Assembly: GCF_041146795.1 (NCBI RefSeq)
Contig: NC_135175.1
Span: 34,586,669 to 34,650,668, forward strand
From: Maylandia zebra
Lineage: Eukaryota; Chordata; Actinopteri; Cichliformes; Cichlidae
Reading direction: 5' to 3'
Length of the DNA: 64,000 bases
Shown: positions 42,967-54,120 of the stretch, one piece after another
Layout of the letters: every line of letters begins with the position of its first letter
How positions within the stretch are numbered: position 1 is the stretch's first letter
Notes under the pieces: model-generated
Database searches by the model: none
What the model saw: the letters and a program-made list of their open reading frames with translations, nothing else
What the model was told of the DNA's origin: nothing
Position numbers and translations under genes: made by a program

Positions 42967-43663
42967 TACCTTGTTTTTCATAAACACAAACAGGTGACTG
43001 AGAGAAATGTCTTTGTTATCCACTTTGATCATTCTGAACATTGAAGGAGGTTTGTTCAAGAGTCACACTTTGTGTATTTCCTTAAGTTAGAACATAATAA
43101 TGTTGGATATAACTATTTCAATTGATCTTCCCTTCGTGGTTTTGATGTGAAATGTTGTTAAACCATGTGTCAACTTGTGTTAGCATGACAGCAGATCATT
43201 CTGATGTACTTGTAAGAAGACTTAATGAAAAGGAAACTGACCCTGAACTAATTAAAAGCAGGTCACAGCTGAGTCAAAGGGTAATAAAAATAAGGCCATG
43301 CTGTGTCCAGCGTCTAAAAAAATTCAGGAGACTAATTTGCCATGAAGTATTTCTGGAAAAACTGTACTAATATATTTTAATTACTCAAGAAATAATATTT
43401 GATTAAAAGCTAATGGCCATGAATGTGTTTCAGGGAAAACTGAGGATTACTGCATTCTTTGCTCTATGTTAGATGCTGACGCTGACCGCAGCATGATTTA
43501 AAAAAACACACAAAGTGTTTACCAAACAGAATATGAGGTTTTGATTTTTCCTTTGCAGGTGCAGTGTGAATCTCGCCAATGATGGAAATATTTTGAGTGT
43601 GCAAAATATAAAGTCAGCAACCAAGAATATACATACAGAAAATGTAAGGAAAACATATAACTG
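42967..43663. other. Unassigned stretch
   Basis: A 72-codon + frame at 43152-43370 is Lys/Arg/Leu-rich and unrecognised. No supported feature otherwise. Confidence 0.25.
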
Positions 43664-44183
43664 TCATGATCGGGGGAAACGTGCAAACTAAACACAGTAA
43701 TTCGGCGTGCCCGTGTGGTGTGCTGGCTAGACCCAAACGCAGGGAAGGCTAGTGATGGGTTGGGACAGGCACGCAGTTACTCTAGTAACGATCGGTGCAC
43801 AAAGCACGGCTTTGGAACCGATGTTACAGATGAAGAGCGAACGGAGTGTCAACAGTTTCAGCGGAAGAAGCAGAGAGACAAATGCTTTTTCTGAAGGAGG
43901 AAGGGCTGTGTTTTGGTTGCTTAGGTGCTGGGCACATAAGTAAGGACTGTGCTAAGCGTTTGACATGTAGGACATGTGGTAAAGGTCATACCACTGTCCT
44001 CCATATTGATAACAATGGTTTAAGTCCAGAGTCCTTTGGAGAGCCCTCCTTTTCAAAGAATGTACTCCTATGAAACTATGGAACTCCTATGAAAATTTGT
44101 GGTCATACAGGGGCCGGAAGAGACAGCGGTTTTCTTTCCATTCTGCCAGTTCAAATAAAGTCTGTTAAAGGTAGTCATGTCAT
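43664..44183 (+). pseudogene. BEL/Pao gag-protease fragment beside LTR debris
   Basis: 43846-44073 encodes a paired zinc-knuckle region, CFGCLGAGHISKDCAKRLTC followed by RTCGKGHTTVLH, the BEL/Pao gag C-terminus. After a frameshift near 44070 comes SGFLSILPVQIKSVKGSHVI, the start of the BEL/Pao protease. It is cut off at 44183 by a hAT-like element. Upstream, 43664-43746 (tgtcatgatcgggggaaac) looks like the end of an unrelated LTR. It may be from the same family as the element at 12864-17265, supplying part of what that copy lacks. Confidence 0.75.
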
Positions 44184-44934
44184 TAGGCATGGGTATTGTT
44201 TAGGTTTTATCCGGTGCCAAACCGGTACTTTTGAAACTGTGCCGGTGCCTAAACAGTGCTCAAACCGGTGCTTAAAGAATGGAGAACACAAACTTTGTCC
44301 AAAAACCTCTCATGTTTAGCTGTTTTTTTGGTAAAAAGATAACAATGTTAGCCTGTTCTGCAGCTATGGGGCATATATGGTATCACTCTTGGCTGGAAGC
44401 AGTGCTTAAACAATGGAAAAAACACAAACCTTGTCCAAAAATAATAACGGATTGCATTTATATAGTGCTTTTCGGGACCCCTCAAAGCACTTTACAATTC
44501 CACTATTCATTCGCTCTCACATTCACACACTGGTGAAGGCAAACTACAGTTGTAGCCACAGCTGCCCTGGGGCAGACTGACTGAAGCGAGGCTGCCATAT
44601 TGCGCCATCGGCCCCTCTGGCCATCACCAGTAGGCGGTAGGTAGAGTGTCTTGCCCAAGGACACAACGACTGAGACTGTCTGAGCTGGGGCTCGAACCGG
44701 CAAACTTCCGATTACAAGACGAACACCTAACTCATGAGCCATGATCGCATCTCATGTTTAACTGTTTTGCTCTTTTTCTTTGGCCTTTCTTTTGGCCAGG
44801 GTGAAGGGAGTATCTGCCATCAAACAAGAAGACAGCCGCATGTAACTACGACGGTGTTTGCTACTTTACCTTACATGCATTAATGTAATAACGTGGTTAG
44901 CCTACTCAACGTAATTTACACATGACCAACATGA
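44184..44934 (-). mobile_element. Second copy of the hAT-like element, with SINE inside
   Basis: Matches the left half of 30563-31555 (taggttttatcc, agtgcttaaagaatggagaa, gaagggagtatctgccatca) and ends where similarity stops near 44934, so one end is missing. A SINE splits it at 44449-44748. Repeats of the caaaaacctctcatgttta unit occur on both sides. Confidence 0.7.
44449..44748 (-). repeat. tRNA-derived SINE nested in hAT-like element
   Basis: Full-length minus-strand copy: the tail taataacggattgcattta is at the low-coordinate end and the head, with B-box complement ggggctcgaaccggc, at about 44690-44705. The host reads ccaaaaa|tctcatgttta across the SINE. Confidence 0.75.
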
Positions 44935-45418
44935 CCCCCGCTGTCTTTCGCTACTCAGGTTAAATATGATATACAAGTCACTCGGATAACTTAAAAAAGT
45001 AATTGTTGGACTTTTTTATGTGTTTTATTTATACCGGAATAAATCGGTTTGGCTGAGATCAAAGATATTAGATTAGATTAGATTAAATAAAACTTTAGTA
45101 ATCCATCAGGTGGGTTCCTCTGGGATTTTGACACAGCTGAATGAACGTCAAACAGAAAACTGATTAAACAAGTGTGAGACTGTCAAGAATTTACGCCAGT
45201 GTCCTCGTATATTTTAGATAGCAAGGAACAACGGCACACTGTGGTGTCACAGCTGGTGACGCAAATCTGAAGGCTAGATGTAACAGAGTTAGAAAATAGC
45301 TTAATGAATTTCCTCAAAATTGATGTGCTTTGTGAATAGTTGGAGCCACCTGGTGGACAGACACAGCAACTGTTAAGGTTCCAAATTGCTGCACAGCGCA
45401 TGCGTCAGCAAAGGAGAA
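44935..45418. other. Unassigned stretch before the L2 copy
   Basis: Contains a LINE-tail-like (gatta)n run at 45068-45090 (minus orientation, with aaaactttagtaatccatc). 45340-45435 is contiguous with 50556 onward once the L2 insertion is removed; no gene recognised. Confidence 0.3.
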
Positions 45419-45435
45419 AAACTCCCAAGCTGGTG

Positions 45436-48400
45436 GTAGGTGCTAGTGAGCGATACTGTTGTCAATTTTGTAATTGTATTAATGAAAACATTCTTATAGT
45501 GGTAATTGTCAACATGTATTTTGATTGTAAGCAGTACTAGCATGTATCCTGAAAGTTACAGGCATTTTGATGCATGGGTAGTAACTTTATTCACGAGTAG
45601 CATTTTAAATTAGCATGCTAAGCTAATACTCGTTAGCTAGTCAGGTGCTTTTTGATTTGCACTCTCATTTTTTTCTCTGATTTTTTTCTCCTCCCCTTTG
45701 TGAGTGTGGACGCTTCATCTCTTTGCTCTTGAATGCTTTGCTTCTTATATTGATTTTTATTGATTTTTATGCTGATTTTTTCCCTTTTTTCCGTGTGAGC
45801 TTACCTGCGATAACTTCTGGACACTTGTAGATCATTAGGACTAGAGTGTTCTTAACAGAAACAGCAACATTTTATGGTTACCTTGTCCTCAGCGCTCCGT
45901 GTGTCTGTGGCCTAGACACAGCTGAAGCCTGATTACAGCGTCTGGGCACCGAGCAGCCTCAATAGCCTGGAAAGGTGCTAACCGCTAGGCTAACTAGCAA
46001 CAAGATGCCTTCCCTCTCCACAGATGACTACCACAGCCTCCTGCAGAAGATTGCAGTACTGGAGACAAAAATTCATCGCTTAGAAGTAAACGTGGAGGTA
46101 AATGGACTGTGTGGAAATGAAACAACCTTGCCTTTGATTCAAAACAATGGCGATGAGCAAGCTAGTACACAGCTAAGGAGCACAGATAACATGACCAAGA
46201 AAGTAGACTCTGTGCATTATTATAAATCCTCAAGTGATAATCCCCCCTTAGACTGTCTTGGTGCAAAACCAAGACATAAATCATGTCTCCTGGAAGGGGG
46301 AGGACGTATCACAGGCAGGGCACAGCGAGCTGAAATCTCCGAAACCGACTGGCCTTCACTTCCTACGAGACAGAGAAGCTCTTCTACCCCTGTATACGGG
46401 AGGAAACAGGACTGGACAACCGTGAATAGGAAGGTTAACAACAAACCTCCAAAACAACTGAATGTGAAACTGCAGAACAGATTTGCTCCACTATCAAAGG
46501 ACCCTGGATCTATATCGGACAACCATCCATCTAAAAGCAGCGAAATAAGGTCTGAAAATCTGTTGAAAAGTGAAAGGCCACAGGGAAAGCTAAAGGCTAG
46601 GCCTGAAACTCTGATTGTGGGTGACTCTGCCGTAAAGGATGTACAAAGGATGTGCGGTAAGAACACTAAAGTCCTCTGCTTTCCTAACGATATGGTCAAC
46701 AACCTGAAGGAGAGAATTCTTCAAATTGCAGATGAATATCCAACTGTGACAAACATTGTTCTGCATACAGGGTCAAACGATGTGTCCAAACAACAGTCGG
46801 AGGTTCTGAAACGGGACTTTACTGGATTATTAAATACTGTAAACTCTCTGAATGCAGCTGTATTCATCAGTGGACCTGTACCGCCGGTCAGAGGAGGAGA
46901 CGAGAGATTCAGCAGGTTGTTTACACTGAATAAATGGCTTATATCAGCATGTGCTGACCACTCAGTGCACTTTATCGACAACTTTAATATTTTTTGGGAA
47001 CGCAGGCATCTGTTTTAACAAGTCAGGGGTGAAACTGTTCACCTCCAACTTGTTTTATTCCATACGTCATCCATCCGTGCTTGGTGCCAAGGCTGAGATA
47101 AACGAGGAGTTATCTCATAAAGAGGAACAAACAGTACTCCAAGAACAGACAAAGCCCAGCAGAAACCTTGAGGAGGAGCTCCATCTGCCCCCACCCGGGA
47201 AGAGCCTCAGAAAGGAGAGACATCTGAGGCAAGAAGAGGGGTCCCTATTTGCCTCCAACTCTCTCAACAACACCAACGACCAGGACAAGGGACCACGACC
47301 TTCCCCAGTCCCCCAAACCCCTGACAGGCCATCACCCTCCTCCCCCTCCCTTTCTCCCTCCTCCCCACACCTGAAATTCACTGAGGAGATGATGGAGCGG
47401 GTCAATGCTGGGCTCAGATCTACCCCCCGTCCCAATCCCTTTTTGTCCCCCATAAACCCCCCACCAGAGCGGCCAAAGGTTCGCCATCGAGCCCCACCCT
47501 CAACAGAGCAATCGAAGTCACATTGCCCAGCCTCGCCCCCCTTAGTTCCTCTTCATGCCCTGTCTCCGCAGTCTGATGCGTGATGTGTGAAGGGTCCGGG
47601 CTGTGAGGATTATGGCAGTGATGACTTTTCCCAGGAGAAGCTGGGACCCTGTTTACTAGAAGGTTTTAAAATTTCTGTACTTTTAGGTGACAGGAGACAT
47701 GTGGCCTGGTCAAAACACAGAGAGCTGCACTCTAAAAGATCTTTAAACATAGTAAACATACCTTGTGTGCCACAGACTGCTCCCAAACAGGAGGGGACAA
47801 GTAATACCTCTAAAACACTTAAGTTGGCTTTATTAAACATTAGATCTCTAGCTGGGAAAACATTTTTAATTAATGATCTAATCACTGAGCACAGCCTTGA
47901 TTTTATGTTTTTAACTGAAACTTGGTTGGACCAAAGTAACAGTGGAGCTGTTCTCATCGAGACGACCCCTCCTACAGTTTTATCAGTGAGGCCAGGGTGA
48001 GCAGGAGAGGAGGAGGGGTTGCTGTCTTATTTAATGAATCATTTCAATGTAAGCAGCTATCTCCTGGAATTTTTCAGTCTTTTGAATATGTGGCTTTACA
48101 GCTGAAGGCCCCATCCAAAGTTGTGTTTCTTAATGTTTACAGGCCTCCCAAATACTGCACAGACTTTTTTAATGACCTCAGTGAACTGTTGTCTGTGATC
48201 TGTGTTGATTTTGACTGTGTAATTATTGTTGGGGATTTTAACATTTATGTGGACAACCCTCAGGACAAAGGGACTAAAGACCTGAGTAACACTCTGGGCA
48301 ACTTTGGGCTGACTCAGCATGTAACAGAGGCCACACATAATAGAGGACACACTCTTGACCTACTGATCTCCAAAGGCCTGAGCATTTCAAAGGTTACTGT

Positions 48401-50538
48401 GTCTGATGTGGGCCTGTCTGATCATTACTGTGTTTTCTTTGAAAGTAAAATCTCAGCCCACACAAATATATCAACAACAGTGATCACAAAACGGTGTATA
48501 ACTGAACACAGTAGTGCAATTTTTAACCAGGTCTTCCCATTAACACCTGACCTGCCCAGAGGGTCAGTCAATGAGCTCGTCAATAGCTTCAATGCTAACA
48601 TGTTAAATGTAATGGACACTATTGCTCCCATTAAGGTGAAGGTTATCTCTGGAAGGAAAAAGTCTCCATGGAGAAACTCCACACTGGTGAAAAATGAAAA
48701 AAGAGAGTGTAGGAAAGCTGAGCGCAGATGGAGAAAAACAAACCTCCAGGTTCATTATGACATTTATAAAGAGAAACTTCACAATTATAATTTACAACTG
48801 AGGAATGCAAGGAGGTCCTACTTCTCTGACATCATCACTAAAAACAGCCATAATGCTCGGGTCTTATTTTCTACAGTTGACAGGCTAACAAACCCCCCTG
48901 TGTCAGTGGCAGCTGAACTTCATTCGACCATGGCCTGCAATGACTTTGCCAAATTCTTCACTGAAAAAATCCAAAAAATTAGACAAGCAATTGTTACATC
49001 AACAGCAGATCCAGGATATGTACTGTGTCCACCAAAAAACTGTTTAAACACCATGAAACAGTTTCAACCTATTAACAGCAAAGACCTGGAGGACATCTTA
49101 GGTCAACTGAACTCCTCCTCCTGCTGTTTAGATGTCCTGCCAACAAGTTTTTTCAAAAAGGTCTCAAAGACTTTAGAGTCAGACCTGTTACAGATCGTCA
49201 ACTTTTCTTTATTATCAGGTGTGTTTCCAGAATCACTAAAAACTGCTGTAATCAAACCTATACTGAAAAAGGACAATCTTGACAAGACACAAATGAACAA
49301 CTACAGGCCGATCTCAAATCTCCCGTTTTTAAGTAAGATCATTGAAAAAGCAGTTTCTCAACAGCTCAGTTACTTCTTAAAACAGAATAATTGCTACGAT
49401 GCCTTCCAGTCAGGTTTTAGACAGAACCACAGCACTGAAACTGCTCTGACCAAAGTGTTTAATGACATATGTCTGAATACAGACAGTGGAAAAATGTCAG
49501 TCCTAGTTTTACTGGATCTCAGTGCAGCATTTGATACAGTTGACCACAACATATTACTCAAACGACTGGAGAACTGGACAGGTCTTTCAGGAACTGTACT
49601 AAACTGGTTCAAAACATACGTAGAAAACAGGAAATACTTTGTATCAATAGGTAACTTCACATCTGAGCAGACAAGTATCACATGTGGAGTTCCCCAAGGT
49701 TCCATCTTGGGACCCCTTCTGTTTAACATCTACATGCTCCCACTGGCACAGATTATAAACAACAACAAAATAAACTATCACAGCTATGCAGATGACACAC
49801 AAATATATATCACAATGTCACCAGGAGACCGAGGCCCTGTACAGGCTCTTGGTAAATGCATTGAGGAAATCAATGACTGGTTGTGCCACAATTTTCTCCA
49901 GCTAAACAAAAACAAAACTGAGGTAATAGTTTTTGGCGCCAAAGAAAAACGATTACAGGTCACCAGAGAACTTCAATCTATACATCTAAAAACCACAAAC
50001 CAGGCGAGAAATTTGGGTGTAGTGATGGATGCAGACCTAAACTTAGAAAAACACATTAAGACAATAACAAAGTCAGCTTACTATCACCTCAAGAATATAT
50101 CAAGGATAAAAGATCTGATGTCTCAACAGGACCTGGAAAAACTAGTCCATGCATTCATCTTTAGTAGGCTTGATTACTGTAACAGCATCTTTACAGGTCT
50201 ACCTAAAAAATCAGTCAGACAACTACAGCTCATTCAGAACTCTGCTGCTCGAGTCCTCACTAAGACCAAAAAAGTGGACCACATCAGTCCAGCTCTGAGG
50301 TCCTTACACTGGCTGCCTGTCCGTCAGAGGATAGACTTTAAAGTTCTGATGCTGGTCTATAAAGCTCTGAATGGTTTAGGACCAAAATACATCAGTGACC
50401 TCCTGACCCAGTATGAACCATCCAGATCCCTCAGGTCATCTGGATCCGGTCTTTTATCAGTTCCCAGAGTCAGAACCAGACACGGAGAAGCTGCATTCAG
50501 TTGTATATGTTATGTTTGGAAAGAAAAAAAAGGAAAAG
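45436..50538 (+). mobile_element. Nearly full-length CR1/L2-clade LINE with 17-bp duplication
   Basis: A 5.1-kb insertion is bounded by aaactcccaagctggtg at 45419-45435 and 50539-50555. It contains a 5' leader of about 570 bp, ORF1 and most of ORF2. ORF2 homology stops at about 50500, before the end of the normal C-terminus, and is followed by about 20 bp of unrelated sequence and an A-rich run (gaaaaaaaaggaaaag). The usual L2 3' UTR and simple-repeat tail are missing. Confidence 0.8.
46005..47583 (+). pseudogene. L2 LINE ORF1: coiled-coil and SGNH/esterase-like, frameshifted
   Basis: I chose the ATG at 46005 (MPSLSTDDYHSLLQKIAVLE), which begins a leucine-heptad-like segment; the ten upstream codons are leader. 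A basic, Ser/Pro-rich middle is followed by an SGNH-type hydrolase-like domain: TLIVGDSAVKDV (GDS block), NIVLHTGSNDV (GSND block) and FIDNFNIFWERRHLF. The frame stops at 47016-47018. A +1 frame (46951-47583) continues with KSGVKLFTSNLFYSIRHPSV and a long Pro/Ser-rich tail, so one frameshift near 47010 separates two halves of ORF1. ORF1 of this clade is thought to bind RNA; the esterase role is unknown. Confidence 0.8.
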
Positions 50539-50561
50539 AAACTCCCAAGCTGGTGAACTGA
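47587..50561 (+). pseudogene. L2 LINE ORF2: endonuclease and reverse transcriptase
   Basis: Frame 47587-48000 opens the AP-type endonuclease (LALLNIRSLAGKTFLINDL and LDFMFLTETWL). A frameshift near 47990 moves to frame 47997-50561, with GGGVAVLFNES, IIVGDFNIYVDNP and SDHYCVFF. Then the reverse transcriptase: NYRPISNLPFLSKIIEKAV, LLDLSAAFDTVDHNILL, GVPQGSILGPLLFNIYM and the catalytic YADD at 49785-49796. The thumb/C-terminal block HWLPVRQRIDFKVLMLVYK runs to RTRHGEAAFS. The last 19 codons are foreign. All catalytic motifs survive, with apparently a single frameshift in 2.9 kb, so the copy is not old. Confidence 0.88.
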
Positions 50562-50914
50562 ATGTTGCAGTTGCTTTGCACACTGTTAATGAAGACTGTG
50601 TGCTGTTTTCTTTTTACCAGTTGCCAGAATAAAGAGGGAGCCCAGAGTAAGGGCAAGTCCAGCGTTGCAGTGCCGTCCTTTCTACATGGGCATATCACAC
50701 CACTTGCACAATAGACTCACAGATCAGCAACAGCTACATAGACTGTTCCATTTCACAGCCTCGCATTTCCGGCCTTCTCAGTCTTCAAAGGATCCTGCCC
50801 ACATAGACCGCGAAGGCTGGGTCCTCCGAACAATGCGGCTTATGTTTTGGGATACAGCTACTGAGCCTTGCAATGTTCACACGCCACCATGTTGGATGAT
50901 GCCATTGCTCTAAC
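50556..50914. other. Unassigned sequence right of the L2 copy
   Basis: An 82-codon frame at 50665-50913 is not recognised. It is contiguous with 45340-45418 before the L2 insertion. Confidence 0.25.
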
Positions 50915-51591
50915 ACTGTGTATAAATGTAACACGGTTTTATTTTAAAGCTTTACTTTGCGAATGGATTTAAAATTTGTATTTTATTGCACAAATCATTA
51001 TTTAAGGACAGAATGCTTTATTTCCAGGTGTGTGACGCTTGTGATGGTCCATAAGATTCGCTCCAGGGTGTCACATTGATACAGAGACTAGTGTGAGGCT
51101 GTTCCAATTCTCAGCACCGCTCGTCTCTTTTCCTGAGTCTTTAGCAATTCTCCTTCCAAAAAGGACGTTTTAATCAAGCAAAAGGAAATGAGCCGAGGAA
51201 AAGGAAAGAGGAGATACTTTTGGAACACACCCCACCTACTCACGATGTATAGTCGAGTCACGTGACCACACAGTAACAAACCACAGCAGAGTCGGAAAAA
51301 TGGGGCGGAGCAAATGTGTGCAGGAGAGGAGTCGAGCAGAGAGAGCTGCTTTTTCATGAAACGGGAGTAAAGTAGTGAACTTAGAGGAGAGAAACAAATT
51401 AAAGTATCGATCATAAACCACTACCAACGTCCTGATCGATATCTGCATCGATCTGCCCACCCTTGTCTCCTGGATCGTAGCTGAGATCAGCGTGAGCCAC
51501 GTGGGTCTCTGCTCCCTGATCTGTTTCCTGTGTTTGGAAAGAGTTCCGGCTTCATCGCGGAGTTTCTCTCGGTTTGTGGGCTCATCTAAAG
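50915..51591 (+). promoter_or_regulatory. ZNF gene 3 promoter and exon 1
   Basis: The third copy of the module, with E-box CACGTG at 51259-51264, GC box ggggcgg near 51301 and donor catctaaag|gtaaac at 51592 (genes 1 and 2 have gtaagc; the change weakens donor position +5). The distal part from 50920 matches 19140 onward of gene 1. Confidence 0.65.
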
Positions 51592-52036
51592 GTAAACACA
51601 GAGCTAACTTTACTGTGAGTTCAGTTCATGTTGAGTTTAGCTCCTGAATGAGGTCTTCTGCTGCTCTCCTCGGTGTCTGTTCACAGTTTATTGTGAACAC
51701 GTTGAGAGAAGAGTGAGAGAGTGTTTGGAGAAAAACACCAACTAATCATTAGCTCAGCATGCTGGGAGAAGTTGAGCTTTCGCTCACAGAAAGTTTTATC
51801 ATAATAACTGTGAGTCTGTGAGAAAGAGGTAGGTTAGAGGGTGACAGGTCGCCTAGCAACAGAGGCTTCAGTAAGGGGAAGTTAAGAAATAGGAAGTATA
51901 GAGCTGCAGCGCCATATTAATAGAACACAGGAAACCAGAGGGAAAAAGCGGAACCAAGTAACACACACACATTACTCAGACCAGAAGGAGTTGTTTTGAT
52001 CGAAACTGTGTGTGTGACGTGTAGCAGAACTATATA
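51592..52036. other. Intron 1 of ZNF gene 3, first part
   Basis: The first ~135 bp are conserved with gene 2 (ctcggtgtctgttcacag). The rest is unrecognised. Confidence 0.35.
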
Positions 52037-52038
52037 TA

Positions 52039-53645
52039 CAGTGGGGCAAAAAAGTATTTAGTCAGCCACCGATTGTGCAAGTTCCCCCACCTAAAATGAT
52101 GACAGAGGTCAGTAATTTGCACCAGAGCTACACTTCAACTGTGAGAGACAGAATGTGAAAAAAAAAAATCCATGAATCCACATGGTAGGATTTGTAAAGA
52201 ATTTATTCGTAAATCAGGGTGGAAAATAAGTATTTGGTCAATAACAAAAATACAACTCAATACTTTGTAACATAACCTTTGTTGGCAATAACAGAGGTCA
52301 AACGTTTACTATAGGTCTTTACCAGGTTTGCACACACAGTAGATGGTATTTTGGCCCATTCCTCCATGCAGATCTTCTCGAGAGCAGTGATGTTTTGGGG
52401 CTGTCGCCGAGCAACACGGACTTTCAACTCCCGCCACAGATTTTCTATGGGGTTGAGGTCTGGAGACTGGCTAGGCCACTCCAGGACTTTCAAATGCTTC
52501 TTACGGAGCCACTCCTTTGTTGCCCGGGCGGTGTGTTTTGGATCATTGTCATGTTGGAAGACCCAGCCTCGTTTCATCTTCAAAGTTCTCACTGATGGAA
52601 GGAGGTTTTGGCTCAAAATCTCACGGTACATGGCCCCATTCATTCTGTCCTTAACACGGATCAGTCGTCCTGTCCCCTTGGCAGAAAAACAGCCCCATAG
52701 CATGATGTTTCCACCCCCATGCTTCACAGTAGGTATGGTGTTCTTGGGATGCAACTCAGTATTCTTCTTCCTCCAAACACGACGAGTTGAGTTTATACCA
52801 AAAAGTTCTACTTTGGTTTCATCTGACCACATGACATTCTCCCAATCCTCTGCTGTATCATCCATGTGTTCTCTGGCAAACTTCAGACGGGCCTGGACAT
52901 GCACTGGCTTCAGCAGCGGAACACGTCTGGCACTGCGGGATTTGATTCCCTGCCGTTGTAGTGTGTTACTGATGGTGACCTTTGTTACTTTGGTCCCAGC
53001 TCTCTGCAGGTCATTCACCAGGTCCCCCCGTGTGGTTCTGGGATCTTTGCTCACCGTTCTCATGATCATTTTGACCCCACGGGATGAGATCTTGCGTGGA
53101 GCTCCAGATCGAGGGAGATTATCAGTGGTCTTGTATGTCTTCCATTTTCTGATGATTGCTCCCACAGTTGATTTTTTCACACCAAGCTGCTTGCCTATTG
53201 TAGATTCACTCTTCCCAGTCTGGTGCAGGTCTACAATACTTTTCCTGGTGTCCTTCGAAAGCTCTTTGGTCTTGGCCATGGCGGAGTTTGGAGTCTGACT
53301 GTTTGAGGCTGTGGACAGGTGTCTTTTATACAGATGATGAGTTCAAGCAGGTGCCATTCATACAGGTAACGAGTGGGGGACAGAAAAGCTTCTTACAGAA
53401 GACGTTACAGGTCTGTGAGAGCCAGAGATTTTCCATGTTTGAGGTGACCAAATACTTATTTTCCACCCTAATTTACGAATAAATTCTTTACAAATCCTAC
53501 CATGTGAATTCATGGATTTTTTTTTTCACATTCTGTCTCTCACAGTTGAAGTGTACCTCTGGTGCAAATTACTGACCTCTGTCATCATTTTAGGTGGGGG
53601 AACTTGCACAATCGGTGGCTGACTAAATACTTTTTTGCCCCACTG
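52039..53645 (-). mobile_element. Complete Tc1-like transposon with ~200-bp inverted repeats
   Basis: A 1607-bp element has terminal inverted repeats at 52039-52240 and 53445-53645, both starting cagtggggcaaaaaagtatt from the outside. Only about four mismatches plus one poly-A length difference separate the arms by eye. It is flanked by TA on both sides, the Tc1/mariner target. One uninterrupted transposase ORF lies between the arms. The long arms and end sequence recall the fish Passport family, but that is from memory. Confidence 0.92.
52257..53279 (-). CDS. Tc1-like DD34E transposase, apparently intact
   Basis: 340 residues, the usual length for fish Tc1 transposases. The paired helix-turn-helix N-terminus ([20 protein letters not shown]; second HTH around residues 80-120, with basic [11 protein letters not shown]) binds the inverted repeats. 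The catalytic triad is D153 (MWSDETKVE), D244 ([10 protein letters not shown]) and E279 ([11 protein letters not shown]), with spacing D-34-E. A Gly-rich box [11 protein letters not shown] lies at 187-197. There is no stop or frameshift. The ATG at 53279-53277 is the only sensible start. The enzyme performs cut-and-paste transposition into TA sites. No host promoter is evident; it lies antisense in intron 1 of ZNF gene 3. Activity cannot be judged from sequence alone. Confidence 0.93.
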   Translation of the reverse strand: MAKTKELSKDTRKSIVDLHQTGKSESTIGKQLGVKKSTVGAIIRKWKTYKTTDNLPRSGAPRKISSRGVKMIMRTVSKDPRTTRGDLVNDLQRAGTKVTKVTISNTLQRQGIKSRSARRVPLLKPVHVQARLKFAREHMDDTAEDWENVMWSDETKVELFGINSTRRVWRKKNTELHPKNTIPTVKHGGGNIMLWGCFSAKGTGRLIRVKDRMNGAMYREILSQNLLPSVRTLKMKRGWVFQHDNDPKHTARATKEWLRKKHLKVLEWPSQSPDLNPIENLWRELKVRVARRQPQNITALEKICMEEWAKIPSTVCANLVKTYSKRLTSVIANKGYVTKY

Positions 53646-53837
53646 TATACCCATTCTGGCTTCTAATGCTTTCAGACCTGAGCTTGTGTTAGTGTGACAG
53701 GCCTCAATTTCTGGAAATATCTTTATTTTTTTTAGCTTGACCACTCTGAGTCCAGTCTTTCTCTGTCGCCAAAAGAATTCAAAAGAACGGAATTTAATAA
53801 GGCTGACACACTGACTGAAGACATTTAGTTTGAGTGG
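53646..53837 (+). other. ZNF gene 3 intron 1, between transposons
   Basis: 53802-53837 (ggctgacacactgactgaag...tttgagtgg) is the left half of the conserved pre-exon-2 module; the right half resumes at 60151. Confidence 0.6.
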
Positions 53838-54120
53838 TCCTGACTCTTGGTGGCGCTGTCACTTGGTGTTCGCTCGCTCTGCGGTATAGTATCACTTCCT
53901 GTTCCTGCTCAAACACAGTGGTGTTTCTGAGTAGCTTATTTGCTTACCAATTTAATTAACAACTTTTAAATACATTCTTTTTCATAGTATAATCTTCACG
54001 TGCTTCATCCGAAGCACACTTTCTGTGTACTCACTACCTAATTTATAGCCAAAGTATTCACTCACTTTCTCTGTACTGTTTCGCTAGCTTAGCCTAGCTC
54101 GTAGCCGACTCGTTAGCACC

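Noticed and set aside
32590..44705. tRNA genes suggested by A/B-box sequences at SINE heads
   Set aside because: No cloverleaf can be completed. The boxes belong to SINEs repeated several times with the same non-tRNA body and tail.
47115..47453. Minus-strand 112-codon ORF in the L2 ORF1 region
   Set aside because: Antisense of the Pro/Ser-rich ORF1 tail.
19402..51460. Conserved minus-strand ORF beginning MGRSMQISIRTLVVVYDRYF in all three promoter modules
   Set aside because: Conservation is explained by paralogy of the promoter DNA. The C-terminal halves differ by frameshifts, so no protein-level constraint is apparent.
52351..53298. A 315-codon plus-strand ORF in the Tc1-like element
   Set aside because: Antisense shadow of the transposase, which has the full DD34E motif set on the minus strand.
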